20,184 bases of DNA from Chloroflexota bacterium (GTDB lineage: Bacteria; Chloroflexota; Limnocylindria; P2-11E): contig VBGS01000013.1 in assembly GCA_005889445.1 (NCBI GenBank), forward strand, positions 1 through 20,184, read 5' to 3'. Each line of letters opens with the position of its first letter. Position 1 is the first letter of the stretch. Of the stretch, positions 1 to 7,176 are shown in pieces. A program made the position numbers and the translations under genes. A model generated the notes under the pieces. That model saw only the letters and a list, made by a program, of their open reading frames with translations, made no database searches and was not told the DNA's origin.

Positions 1-702
1 CTGCTGCCTTTCGAAGCGCGGTCTTTCTCCTTTGAGGCGAGGGTACCCGAAAAGCAGCGCGATGCGGTCGCGGATATCGCCCGCCGTCTTTACGCGGTCT
101 ACGTGGAGACCGATGCGTCCCTCGTAGAAATCAATCCCCTCTTCGTGCAGAAGGACGGCTCGGTCCTCGCGGGCGATGCGAAGCTCGATATCGACGACAA
201 CGCGCTCTTCCGCCAGCCCGATCTTGCGAAGCTCAAGGAGATCTCGCCCGACGAGGAGGCTGAGGAGAAGGCGCGCGCGCTCGGGTTCAGCTACGTGCAG
301 CTCGACGGCGACGTCGGGATCATCGGGAACGGCGCGGGGCTAGTCATGAGCACCCTCGACGCCGTGAAGCTCGCCGGCGGGAGTGCCGCGAACTTCCTCG
401 ACGTCGGCGGCGGCGCCAAGGAGGAGGTCGTCCGAAGCGCGCTCGAGATCGTCCTCGCGAATCCCCGGGTCCGCAGCGTGCTCATCAACATCTTCGGTGG
501 CATCACGCGCGGCGACGAGGTCGCGAGAGGCGTCCTCGACGTGACCCGTGCGCATCCGCCGCGGGTGCCGCTCGTCATCCGCCTGTCCGGGACCGAGGCG
601 GAGGCTGGCCGCAAGCTGCTCGAAGGCGCGCCGCTGGAGTCGCGCGAGACGATGGACGACGCCGCCAAGGAGGCGGTAACGCTTGCCGCTTCAAGGAGAT
701 GA
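1..702 (+). CDS. sucC: Succinyl-CoA synthetase beta subunit (5'-truncated by window edge)
   Basis: This is the C-terminal 233 residues of the ADP-forming succinate-CoA ligase beta subunit; the frame is open from base 1, so the N-terminal ATP-grasp part lies outside. Visible family motifs are VEINPL (end of the ATP-grasp domain), DAKLDIDDNALFR, NGAGLVMSTLDAVKLAGG, NFLDVGGGA and NIFGGITRGD (CoA-ligase domain, phosphate-binding region). The enzyme interconverts succinyl-CoA and succinate with ADP phosphorylation in the TCA cycle and works as a complex with the alpha subunit encoded next. Its TGA overlaps the sucD ATG (ATGA), which indicates an operon with translational coupling. The Cys after GGI(V/T)R in the E. 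coli protein is Gly here. Identity is secure. Confidence 0.96.
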   Translation: MLPFEARSFSFEARVPEKQRDAVADIARRLYAVYVETDASLVEINPLFVQKDGSVLAGDAKLDIDDNALFRQPDLAKLKEISPDEEAEEKARALGFSYVQLDGDVGIIGNGAGLVMSTLDAVKLAGGSAANFLDVGGGAKEEVVRSALEIVLANPRVRSVLINIFGGITRGDEVARGVLDVTRAHPPRVPLVIRLSGTEAEAGRKLLEGAPLESRETMDDAAKEAVTLAASRR

Positions 703-1568
703 GTGTCCTGGTCGACCGCGACACGCGCGTGGTCGTACAAGGTCTCGGGCGCGAAGGCTCGTTCCACGCGGCGCGGATGAAGGAGTACGGCACCAAGGTC
801 GTCGGCGCGACGAAGCCCGGCAAGGGCGGCACGACGCAGGACGGCCTTCCGCTGTTCGACACCATGGCCCAGGCGGTCGAAAGCACCGACGCCAACACCT
901 CGATCGTCTTCGTGCCCGCTCCCTACGCGATGGACGCGATGCTGGAGGCGATCGACGCGGGGATCGATCTCGTCATCGCGATCACCGAAGGGGTCCCGGT
1001 GGCCGACATGCTCAAGGTGGCCGCGGTGCTCGAGACCGCGACGACGCTTCTCGTTGGCCCGAACGGGCCCGGTGTGATCACGCCGGGCCAGGCGAAGGTC
1101 GGGATCATGCCAGCCGAAAACTTCTCACCCGGCGGGATCGGCTTCGTCTCGCGCAGCGGCACGCTCACCTACGAGATCGCGGATCTGCTGACGCGGGCCG
1201 GGCTCGGCCAGTCCACATGCATCGGCGTCGGCGGCGATCCGGTCATCGGCCTGCCCACCCCTGACGCGGTAAGACTGCTGAACGAGGATCCGGCGACCGA
1301 AGCGATCGTGATCGTGGGCGAGATCGGCGGGAGCGCCGAGGAGCGCGCCGCCGAGTACATGCGCAGTGAAGGCAAGAAGCCCGCGGTGGCGTTCATCGCC
1401 GGCCGCTCGGCGCCGCCGGGCAAGCGGATGGGCCACGCCGGCGCGATCGTATCCGGCAATCAGGGCACCGCCGAGTCAAAGGTGCGCGCGTTCGAAGAGG
1501 CGGGGATCCCCGTCGCGAACGCGCCGAGCGAGATCCCCGGGCTGGTGAAGAAGGCGCTTCGGCGCTAG
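699..1568 (+). CDS. sucD: Succinyl-CoA synthetase alpha subunit
   Basis: 289 residues, full length for the family. It has the Rossmann CoA-binding domain at the N-terminus, the TPGQAKVGIMP and SRSGTLTYE segments, GGDPVIG, GEIGGSAEE, and the phosphorylated active-site His in KRMGHAGAIVSG. It partners SucC. The ATG overlaps the sucC stop by 4 bp. An AAGGAG sits at 693-698, directly against the ATG with no spacer, so initiation probably relies on coupling; no other in-frame start is visible. Two oddities: the CoA-binding loop reads QGLGREGSFH, one residue shorter than the usual QGxTGxxGxxH, and the usual GPNCPG is GPNGPG. Its TAG shares a CTAG with the stop of the convergent VOC gene. A malate- or citrate-CoA ligase is a less likely alternative. 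Confidence 0.95.
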   Translation: MSVLVDRDTRVVVQGLGREGSFHAARMKEYGTKVVGATKPGKGGTTQDGLPLFDTMAQAVESTDANTSIVFVPAPYAMDAMLEAIDAGIDLVIAITEGVPVADMLKVAAVLETATTLLVGPNGPGVITPGQAKVGIMPAENFSPGGIGFVSRSGTLTYEIADLLTRAGLGQSTCIGVGGDPVIGLPTPDAVRLLNEDPATEAIVIVGEIGGSAEERAAEYMRSEGKKPAVAFIAGRSAPPGKRMGHAGAIVSGNQGTAESKVRAFEEAGIPVANAPSEIPGLVKKALRR

Positions 1569-1987
1569 CCGGCACGACCCCGGGGCTGGAACAGCTCGAT
1601 CACGTTTCCGGACGGGTCCTCGACCAGGATCTGCGATCCACCCGGGCCGCTCACGATCTCATTGCGGAACCGAACTCCCATCGACCGCAACCGCTGCACC
1701 TCGGCGGGGAGATCGTCGACGACGAGCTGGATGCGGTTCCACCCGCCGGCCGCCGGCACGCGGCCGTCCGGCATCGCCCGGCCCGCGGAGCTCGTCGCGC
1801 CGCTCAGAAGGAGTCGCAGCTCGCCCCGACTGACGTCGGCGAACGCCGGCGCGGCGCTGGAGATCAGCGTGAAGCCGAGCTTGGTCGTGTAAAAGGCGAC
1901 CGCGGCTTCGACATCGTCGACCATGTAGCGGACGTTCACCGGCACGGCTGAACCGTATCGGACACGGGGCAGCCGCGTTCTGGCCAT
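1565..1987 (-). CDS. VOC (glyoxalase/bleomycin-resistance) superfamily protein
   Basis: 140 residues from ATG 1987 (MARTRLPRV...); a GTG at 1945 (VPVNVRYMV) would also give a whole domain and resembles the usual family N-terminus. The open frame reaches 2173, but that extension lies inside the divergent DUF3048 gene and has no homology character. The pattern is that of one VOC domain with two beta-alpha-beta-beta-beta halves: VRYMVDDVEAAVAFYTTKLGF in the first, then ...VDDLPAEVQRLRSMGVRF and VEDPSGNVIELFQP in the second. The final Glu of VIELF is the typical metal ligand. Substrate cannot be predicted; members include glyoxalases, dioxygenases and resistance proteins. It is convergent with sucD and shares the stop region. 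No strong SD is seen for either start. Confidence 0.85.
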   Translation of the reverse strand: MARTRLPRVRYGSAVPVNVRYMVDDVEAAVAFYTTKLGFTLISSAAPAFADVSRGELRLLLSGATSSAGRAMPDGRVPAAGGWNRIQLVVDDLPAEVQRLRSMGVRFRNEIVSGPGGSQILVEDPSGNVIELFQPRGRAG

Positions 1988-2021
1988 TGCATGCCTGCAT
2001 GGAAACGGTGCGAGCGTCGGG

Positions 2022-2027
2022 TAAAGT
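2022..2027 (+). promoter_or_regulatory. Possible -10 element before the DUF3048 gene
   Basis: TAAAGT lies 9 bases upstream of the ATG at 2037 in the 49-bp gap between divergent genes. No SD precedes that ATG, so a leaderless or nearly leaderless transcript is plausible. No convincing -35 hexamer was found. Confidence 0.25.
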
Positions 2028-2036
2028 GACTGCTCA

Positions 2037-4184
2037 ATGACCAGACGCCTTCTGACCGTGCTGATCACCGTCGTCATCTGCGTCGTCTGGCTCATCCCTG
2101 CCGCAAACCATCGCGGCAGCGTGGCCAGCGCGCAGACGCTCGCGAACGGCCTCGTCGTTTCGGGCGACTTCAAGGGCGCCGGCTACAGCCAGATCGCGTC
2201 GCTCTACGACCCCGGCGACAACCTCGGCATTCGCATCTCGGTCCTGGACCGCACCGGCACGACCGATGAGTTCACTCCCGGCCAGTGGTTCACGAGCGGC
2301 GAGAACACTCTCGACCTCGGGCGCATGAAGGTCGCGGCGACCGACGTCAACTTCGACGGCAAGACGGACCTGATCGCGCTCTACGACGACGGTGGCACGT
2401 CGGTCCGCATCCTGGTGTGGACCTCGACGGGCACGTCGTTCACCTTCACGGGAACGCAGGGCTGGTGGCGGAGCGACAGCTATTCGTGGGGCCGGACGAA
2501 GACGATCCTCGCCGGCAACTTCTCAGGCGCGGGCCGCGGTGGTCTCCTGTTCATCTACCAGTACGACAACTTCGACATGCGCATCCACTACTTCGAGTCG
2601 AACGGCTCCACGTTCGTCTACGGCGGGAACCAGGGTGTTTACGACTCGGGGGTGGGACAGTACGACACGACACGCGCGCGATTCGCGGTCGGCCACTTCA
2701 CCCGGCCGGACGGTCCGGACCAGATCGCGTCGATCTACCAATATCCGAACTTCCGCATCCGCGTCCACGTCTTCACTCCCTCGCCCGCCGGGCTCGTGCC
2801 GGTGAACGGCTGGGCCGGCGTCTGGGAGTCCGCCGAGGGCACGTACGATCTGTCGCGCGCGAAGATCGTCGCCGCCGATTACGACGGCGACAAGCTCACC
2901 GACCTCTTGTCCTTCTATTGGTACGCGGACGGATCCGTCCGCGTGCACGTCTTCAGCGGCGCGAAGCGTCTCGCCTTCACCGACCCGAACGGGATCGCGA
3001 CGTTCGCGCCCTTCACGATGCCGTGGCTTCAGACACAGCTGGCCGCCGGCGATTGGAACAAGGACGGGTTCGGCGATCTCGCGACGCTCACGTCGCTCGA
3101 TGACGGGTCGACGCATGTCGGCGTCCTTCGCTCGAACGCCGCCGTCGTCGGCGCCCCGCGGACCCTCCAGTGGACCGCCAATCAGTGGGTCACTGCGCCG
3201 ACCGATCTCGCTCCCGCGTCGTGCACGCAGTGCTGGCCGCTGAACGGGCTCGCGACCACGAGCACGCTCGTGGGCCGGCGACCGCTCGCGGTGAAGATCG
3301 ACAACGCTCCGACGGCGCGACCGCATCACGGGATCAGCCAGGCCGACATGGTCGTCGAGCTCCTCGTGGAAGGCTTCATCACGCGGCTCGCCGCGTACTT
3401 CCACTCGCAGGACGCGGCTGAGGTCGGCGCGGTGCGCAGCGTCCGCTTCTCCGATCGATACACCACCCCGATGGTCCGTGGGACGCTGGTGTTCTCGGGG
3501 GCCTCGCAGCTCATGGAAGGGCTGGTCCGCGCCGACATCGCCAACGGCAACTACGTCGGCGTCTCGCCGCAGCTCGGCCAGGGCAACTCCTTCTATAGGA
3601 CATCCGCCGACGGCAAGGTCGTGCCGCATAACCTGTTCACCTCGACCGCGGCGCTGCGCGCCGCGACCAATGACGTGGGCGGCGGCGCGCCGGTCGACGT
3701 GCCGAGGTGGGGCTTCCTGAGATCCGTGGATCACGCGCCCACCGCCGGGGGCTTCCTTGGGTCACAGAGCGCGATGACCCTCGGCATCCCGTATCGCGCC
3801 GACGCGGCGGTGCGCTACGACTACGACCCGGGGACGCGGACCTACGCCCGCTACCAGTCGAACGGCTCGAGCTTCGTCCGCGAGGTCGACGGCGCGAACG
3901 GCGTGGCCATCGCCGCGCGCAACGTCGTCGTCATCAACACCGATGTGTGGGTCACCGAGGTCGTCGACGATGCGGCCGGCTCGCCGAGCCTCGACATGCG
4001 CCTTGTGGGCACCGGTCACGCCTCGATCTTCCGCGACGGTCGACGCCAGGAGGCGACCTGGTACCGCGCGAGCTGGTTCGATCCATTCACCTTCTACACG
4101 GACGAGGGCGAGAAGGTCCTCCTCTCCCCGGGGCAGACGTGGATGCACATCCTCCCCGTCGACTGGGTGGTGCCGTCTAACTAA
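2037..4184 (+). CDS. Secreted FG-GAP/VCBS-type beta-propeller + DUF3048 protein
   Basis: 715 residues. Residues 1-33 are a Sec signal peptide (RR, hydrophobic core, cleavage near ASA-QT). Residues 43-380 hold six repeats of about 60 residues, each beginning with a GDFKGAG/TDVNFDGKTD-like loop (at about 43, 102, 160, 219, 280 and 338). Three carry Asp-rich DxxxDGxxD-type loops like Ca-binding FG-GAP/VCBS repeats, predicting a beta-propeller. A CTQC pair (396-399) precedes the DUF3048 N-terminal domain (about 410-545: RPLAVKIDNAPTARPHHG, SQADMVVELLVEGFITR, VGAVRSVR) and the DUF3048 C-terminal domain (about 585-712). DUF3048 is known from lipoproteins such as B. subtilis YerB; its biochemical role is unclear to me. 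The protein should act outside the membrane. No lipobox is present. Confidence 0.88.
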   Translation: MTRRLLTVLITVVICVVWLIPAANHRGSVASAQTLANGLVVSGDFKGAGYSQIASLYDPGDNLGIRISVLDRTGTTDEFTPGQWFTSGENTLDLGRMKVAATDVNFDGKTDLIALYDDGGTSVRILVWTSTGTSFTFTGTQGWWRSDSYSWGRTKTILAGNFSGAGRGGLLFIYQYDNFDMRIHYFESNGSTFVYGGNQGVYDSGVGQYDTTRARFAVGHFTRPDGPDQIASIYQYPNFRIRVHVFTPSPAGLVPVNGWAGVWESAEGTYDLSRAKIVAADYDGDKLTDLLSFYWYADGSVRVHVFSGAKRLAFTDPNGIATFAPFTMPWLQTQLAAGDWNKDGFGDLATLTSLDDGSTHVGVLRSNAAVVGAPRTLQWTANQWVTAPTDLAPASCTQCWPLNGLATTSTLVGRRPLAVKIDNAPTARPHHGISQADMVVELLVEGFITRLAAYFHSQDAAEVGAVRSVRFSDRYTTPMVRGTLVFSGASQLMEGLVRADIANGNYVGVSPQLGQGNSFYRTSADGKVVPHNLFTSTAALRAATNDVGGGAPVDVPRWGFLRSVDHAPTAGGFLGSQSAMTLGIPYRADAAVRYDYDPGTRTYARYQSNGSSFVREVDGANGVAIAARNVVVINTDVWVTEVVDDAAGSPSLDMRLVGTGHASIFRDGRRQEATWYRASWFDPFTFYTDEGEKVLLSPGQTWMHILPVDWVVPSN

Positions 4185-4479
4185 GACGTGGGGGCTGGCC
4201 CCCACACCCCCTCACTCTCTTCGGCGTGAAGGGTGCCGTAACTGAGTAGGCTCGTTTCGTGGCGGAAGCGATCCCGATCCTCGAGATCGGCCAGAGCGCG
4301 TCCCATAAGGCGCGGCGCTCCTCCTCGGTGAGCGCACGGCCGATCCGCTGGCGCAGCGCGGCGATGCCGTGCCCGGCCAGGGCGCCCCAGGCCTTCGGGC
4401 GAGACGTGCGAGTGCCCTCCGCGAGGTCGGGCCAACGCTGAACGGTCTCGCGCGCGACCGCGCGGTAGATGTCGCTCAC
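4177..4479 (-). CDS. Small protein of unknown function
   Basis: 100 residues from GTG 4479. The first 65 residues (MSDIYRAVARETVQRWPDL, then an Ala/Arg-rich helical part with LTEEERRALWDALWP) look like a real soluble, mostly helical protein. The last 35 residues (basic, Pro/Gly-rich) cross the 4188-4205 hairpin and overlap the end of the DUF3048 gene by 8 bp, and may be extra sequence from a lost stop. I do not recognise the family. It starts 18 bp from the divergent gene at 4498. TAGCGT lies 6 bases before its GTG and no SD is visible, so a leaderless mRNA is plausible. Confidence 0.55.
   Translation of the reverse strand: MSDIYRAVARETVQRWPDLAEGTRTSRPKAWGALAGHGIAALRQRIGRALTEEERRALWDALWPISRIGIASATKRAYSVTAPFTPKRVRGCGGQPPRLS
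4188..4205. terminator. GC-rich hairpin between convergent genes
   Basis: GTGGGGG and CCCCCAC form a perfect 7-bp stem around the loop CTGG, 3 bases after the DUF3048 stop. No U-tract follows on the plus strand, so it may be a weak or Rho-assisted terminator or an mRNA 3'-end stabiliser. It lies within the C-terminal tail of the minus-strand ORF. Confidence 0.45.
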
Positions 4480-4484
4480 GCGCC

Positions 4485-4491
4485 TACGCTA
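4485..4491. promoter_or_regulatory. Possible shared bidirectional -10 for two divergent leaderless genes
   Basis: The 18-bp gap between the GTG at 4479 (minus) and the ATG at 4498 (plus) contains TACGCTA. Read on plus it gives TACGCT 7 bases before the ATG; read on minus it gives TAGCGT 6 bases before the GTG. Both fit the TAnnnT pattern of -10 elements, and neither gene has an SD. Experimental start sites are needed to prove it. Confidence 0.4.
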
Positions 4492-4497
4492 CCGACG

Positions 4498-5829
4498 ATG
4501 CGCGTCGTTTCGCTCGTCCCCGCCGCGACCGAGATCGCGATCGCTCTCGGGGCGACCGACCTTCTCGTCGCGGTGACCCACGACGACGATCATCCGGCGG
4601 TCGCGAACGTTCCGCGGGTGACCCGCTCCACGATCCCGCCCGCTTCCACCGCGCGGGAGATCGACACGCTGGTGCGCCAGGCGGCCGCTCGGGGCGAGAG
4701 CACGTTCCATCTCGACGAGAGCGCGCTGCGCGCGGCGCGCGCCGATCTGATCCTCGGTCAGACGCTCTGCGCCGTCTGCGCGGTCACCCTCGACCGGCTG
4801 CCGGCCGCGCCGGGACGGGGGCCCGAGGTCGTCCGGCTCGAGGCGGCCTCGCTCGAGGGGATGTTCGACGACGTCTGCACCGTCGGCGCGGCGCTCGGCC
4901 GCTCGGCGCAGGCAGAGCAGCTCGTGACTGCGCTGCGCGAGCGGCTCGCACAGGTCCGCGAACAAGTGAACGGGCTGGAGCGACCGCGCGTCGCGTGCAT
5001 CGAGTGGCTCGATCCGCCGTTCAACGGCGGCCACTGGGTCCCCGAGCAGGTTGCGATCGCGGGCGGGACCGACGTGCTCGGCACTGCGGGTGAGCGCTCG
5101 CGGCAGATCGCCTGGGAGGACGTCGTTCGGGCAGCACCAGAGATCGTCGTCGCGATGCCGTGCGGCTGGGACGCGCGGCGCGCCGCCCGTGAGGCCGAGG
5201 CGATCCCGGATCTCGCGGGCGCGCGGATCGTTGGCGTCGACGGCGCGGCGTACTTCTCCCGGCCCGGGCCGCGTCTCGTCGACGGAGCCGAGCTGCTGGC
5301 CTCGATCTTCCATCCGGGTCGCGCGGCGCCGCCACGCGACGCGTTCGCGATCGCGTACAGGCGAGGTGGACGGCCGGCGAAGAGCACCTCCGCGAACATC
5401 GCGGTGGCAACGAACCCGAGGCCGGCGTACAGACCGACGATCGCGCCCGCCGCCCCGCTGTTCGCGCCGGTCTGTCCGATGAACCACCACATCGTGATGG
5501 CTTCGACGAGCGCGGCGACCGCGGTGAGCGCGTACATCCCCCCGGGCTGCTGGCCCTGGCCCATCCCGCGACCCGAGAGCTGCATCCAACTCCGTCCGAA
5601 GGCCCACGTGCCGTACCAGAGGAAGCCGATGACCATGTTCGCGACTGCGGCGATGATGATCGGGAGCCAGTTCACATACCCCTCCTCTATTCATCGCAGG
5701 GAGGTATCCCTGCGACCCTCTTCGCTCGCGGCGTTAGCCGCGAGCAAGGCAAGCGCGGGCGTCCTGCGACCCTCGGGGTGCAGGCTACGGCAGAGCACAA
5801 GCCGTGTGCGACCTAGGTTCGACCTATGA
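4498..5829 (+). CDS. Cobalamin-binding-type periplasmic-fold protein (BtuF-like); C-terminal tail reads through a lost stop
   Basis: Residues 1-273 (4498-5316) form a complete helical-backbone metal-receptor/BtuF-like domain: MRVVSLVPAATEIAIALGAT at the start, GQTLCAVCAV, RVACIEWLDPPFNGGHWVPE, then SRPGPRLVDGAELLASIFHP. It has no signal peptide or lipobox, like the subgroup annotated simply as cobalamin-binding protein, so the true ligand and location are uncertain. The start is the ATG at 4498, where homology begins; the frame is open further upstream. After residue 273 the frame stays open to 5829, but that tail of about 170 residues is antisense to DUF1761 and the following hairpins and is low-complexity, so it is probably not native. 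The expected stop just after FHP seems to be missing, and the convergent DUF1761 gene is cut at the same place. Confidence 0.82.
   Translation: MRVVSLVPAATEIAIALGATDLLVAVTHDDDHPAVANVPRVTRSTIPPASTAREIDTLVRQAAARGESTFHLDESALRAARADLILGQTLCAVCAVTLDRLPAAPGRGPEVVRLEAASLEGMFDDVCTVGAALGRSAQAEQLVTALRERLAQVREQVNGLERPRVACIEWLDPPFNGGHWVPEQVAIAGGTDVLGTAGERSRQIAWEDVVRAAPEIVVAMPCGWDARRAAREAEAIPDLAGARIVGVDGAAYFSRPGPRLVDGAELLASIFHPGRAAPPRDAFAIAYRRGGRPAKSTSANIAVATNPRPAYRPTIAPAAPLFAPVCPMNHHIVMASTSAATAVSAYIPPGCWPWPIPRPESCIQLRPKAHVPYQRKPMTMFATAAMMIGSQFTYPSSIHRREVSLRPSSLAALAASKASAGVLRPSGCRLRQSTSRVRPRFDL
5343..5675 (-). CDS. DUF1761 membrane protein, C-terminus missing
   Basis: Starts at GTG 5675 with a strong AGGAGG at 5681-5686 (5-base spacing). 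The first 110 residues match the DUF1761 pattern: MNWLPIIIAAVANMVIGFLWYG, then a FGRSW motif, a short polar stretch, and two further membrane helices (TAVAALVEAITMWWF and AIVGLYAGLGFVATAMF). The family normally ends with one more helix after a segment like GRPPRLYAI. Here homology ends at about 5343 and the frame runs on, open to 4758, antisense to the BtuF-like gene. I give only the recognisable part as coordinates. Function is unknown; it is predicted to sit in the cytoplasmic membrane. Upstream lie three hairpins that could affect its expression. Confidence 0.75.
5695..5784 (-). promoter_or_regulatory. Cluster of three hairpins in the DUF1761 leader
   Basis: Three inverted repeats lie between the DUF1761 start and the ICMT-like gene. 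5695-5714 has a perfect 8-bp stem (CGCAGGGA/TCCCTGCG, 4-base loop). 5724-5745 has a perfect 9-bp stem (GCTCGCGGC/GCCGCGAGC, loop GTTA). 5763-5784 is imperfect (CCTGCGACCC/GGGGTGCAGG). No U-tract follows on either strand. On the minus strand the first hairpin lies just before the SD, and its CCTCC can pair with the GGAGG of the SD, so translation control is possible. Termination of the upstream operon is an alternative. Confidence 0.5.
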
Positions 5830-6457
5830 ATGGAACGAGCATGCCGACCTCACGCGCGTACTCGTCGTACGCCGCGCCCAGATCGGCGCGAAGCATCCGC
5901 TCCTCGGTGCGGGCGCGCAGGTACAGGACCGGAATCGTCACCAGGAGCGAGCCCGCCGCGAACAGGACGTTCCCGGTCGCGAGCGCCGCGCCCGCGGTGT
6001 GGACGAGCAGGCCGGCGTAAATCGGATGCCGGACGAATCGGTACGGTCCGTCGCGTACGACCTCGTGACCCTCGTGGACCTCGAGCGCAAGATCGAAGTG
6101 GCGCCCGATGGCGGCGAGCGCCCACAGCGCGAACGCGATGCCGCCGACCGTCAACGCGATGCCGAGCGCACGCAGCGGGCTGGGATCGAGCTCGGGACCA
6201 AGGTGGAAGGCGATCACGCCATACGGAACCCACGAGAACGCGGGCGCCCACTGAGCGAGCCCCACGGCGACGGTCGTGGTCGGTCCGCGCCGGATGCGGG
6301 CGCGGCTTCGGGCGATCTCCGCGGCGAGGACGTATCCGGTGAACGAGCCGACGACGATGAGGGGGACGTAGTCACCCTGGTCGGCGAGATCGCGGATGGC
6401 GCGAACCGCGACCGAGATCAGGCCCACGCCCGCAACGAACGAGAGCGCCGTGTTCAC
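5813..6457 (-). CDS. ICMT/PEMT-type membrane methyltransferase
   Basis: 214 residues from GTG 6457, overlapping the DUF72 stop by 4 bp (GTGA), so translationally coupled. Several membrane helices span about 1-50, 62-88 and 95-118. The C-terminal signature of the isoprenylcysteine carboxyl methyltransferase/phospholipid methyltransferase group follows: GRHFDLALEVHEGHEVV, then GPYRFVRHPIYAG (137-149), a helix, and RTEERMLRADLGAAYDEY with the conserved Glu-Glu (185-186). Such enzymes use S-adenosylmethionine at the membrane; bacterial substrates are mostly unknown, so the substrate is not called. It is the last gene of the minus-strand operon starting at 9790. Confidence 0.85.
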   Translation of the reverse strand: MNTALSFVAGVGLISVAVRAIRDLADQGDYVPLIVVGSFTGYVLAAEIARSRARIRRGPTTTVAVGLAQWAPAFSWVPYGVIAFHLGPELDPSPLRALGIALTVGGIAFALWALAAIGRHFDLALEVHEGHEVVRDGPYRFVRHPIYAGLLVHTAGAALATGNVLFAAGSLLVTIPVLYLRARTEERMLRADLGAAYDEYAREVGMLVPFIGRT

Positions 6458-7176
6458 GCGAGCGCGTCGCGCAGCCGCTCCGCCGACAGAGCGTTCGCGC
6501 CGGTCTCGTCGTGGCGAAAGTAGGCGTAGACGTCCTTTCCGGCGGCGAGCATCGGTCGTAGGCGCGCGGCCCAGGCGTCGACCTCGTCATTCGCGTACCC
6601 GGGCTGCTTGCGCAGGCGCGCGTACGCGAAGATCGCCGTCTCGGCGAGCGTTTCGACCGGTGACGGCGCGCGCTCGCCTTCGGCATGCACGAGCGCGACA
6701 CCGGCGGTCCGCAGGAGCTCATACACGTCGCTCACGTACCAGGACGCGTCACGCACCTCGAGCGCGCAGCGCAGATCACGGGGAAGCGAGGCCAGGAATC
6801 CGGCGAGGCGGTCGTCGTCGCGTTTCAGCCACGGCGGCGTCTGGAAGAGAACCGGACCCAGTCGCTCGCCGAGTGGCCGCGCGCGATCGAAGAAGACGGG
6901 CAGCGTTTCGGCGGGATCGCGGAGCTGCCGAACGTGGGTGATCTGCTGCGAGGCTTTGAGCGCGAAAACAAAGTGCTCCGGTGTCGAGTCCTTCCAGCCG
7001 GCGATGTTCTTCTCGGTCGGAAGATGGTTGAAGGTGTAATTGACTTCAAGCGTCGCAAGTCGGGTCCCGTAGTAGTGGAGGAGCTGCGTGGACTTCGTCT
7101 CGGGCGGATAGAAGAGGGGCTTCCAGCTCGGATACGCCCACCCACTCGTGCCGACGAAGGCTCGCCCGCTAGGCAT
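6454..7176 (-). CDS. DUF72 (YecE-like) protein
   Basis: 240 residues from ATG 7176. Family features are the FVGTSGWAYPSWKPLFYPP start, the TLEVNYTFNHLPTEKNIAGW segment, FALKASQQITH, LGPVLFQTPPW and a C-terminal YAYFRHDETGANA stretch, together forming the TIM-barrel-like fold of COG1801. The biochemical role of DUF72 is not established to my knowledge. The gene overlaps the end of the Na/Pi transporter gene by 8 bp and the start of the methyltransferase gene by 4 bp, which puts it inside an operon. No good SD is visible, in line with coupling. Length is normal. Confidence 0.9.
   Translation of the reverse strand: MPSGRAFVGTSGWAYPSWKPLFYPPETKSTQLLHYYGTRLATLEVNYTFNHLPTEKNIAGWKDSTPEHFVFALKASQQITHVRQLRDPAETLPVFFDRARPLGERLGPVLFQTPPWLKRDDDRLAGFLASLPRDLRCALEVRDASWYVSDVYELLRTAGVALVHAEGERAPSPVETLAETAIFAYARLRKQPGYANDEVDAWAARLRPMLAAGKDVYAYFRHDETGANALSAERLRDALA

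Noticed and set aside
2523..3734. 403-aa minus-strand open frame opposite the DUF3048 gene
   Set aside because: It is Arg/Asp/Val-rich without domains and mirrors a gene with clear motifs on the plus strand; such frames are common in GC-rich DNA.
5317..5829. Genuine C-terminal domain of the BtuF-like protein
   Set aside because: The tail is low-complexity and exactly antisense to a DUF1761 coding region with a strong SD and membrane helices.
5800..5830. tRNA T-arm (GGTTCGA) or attachment site
   Set aside because: The flanks do not form the 5-bp T-stem and no acceptor, D or anticodon arms can be drawn.
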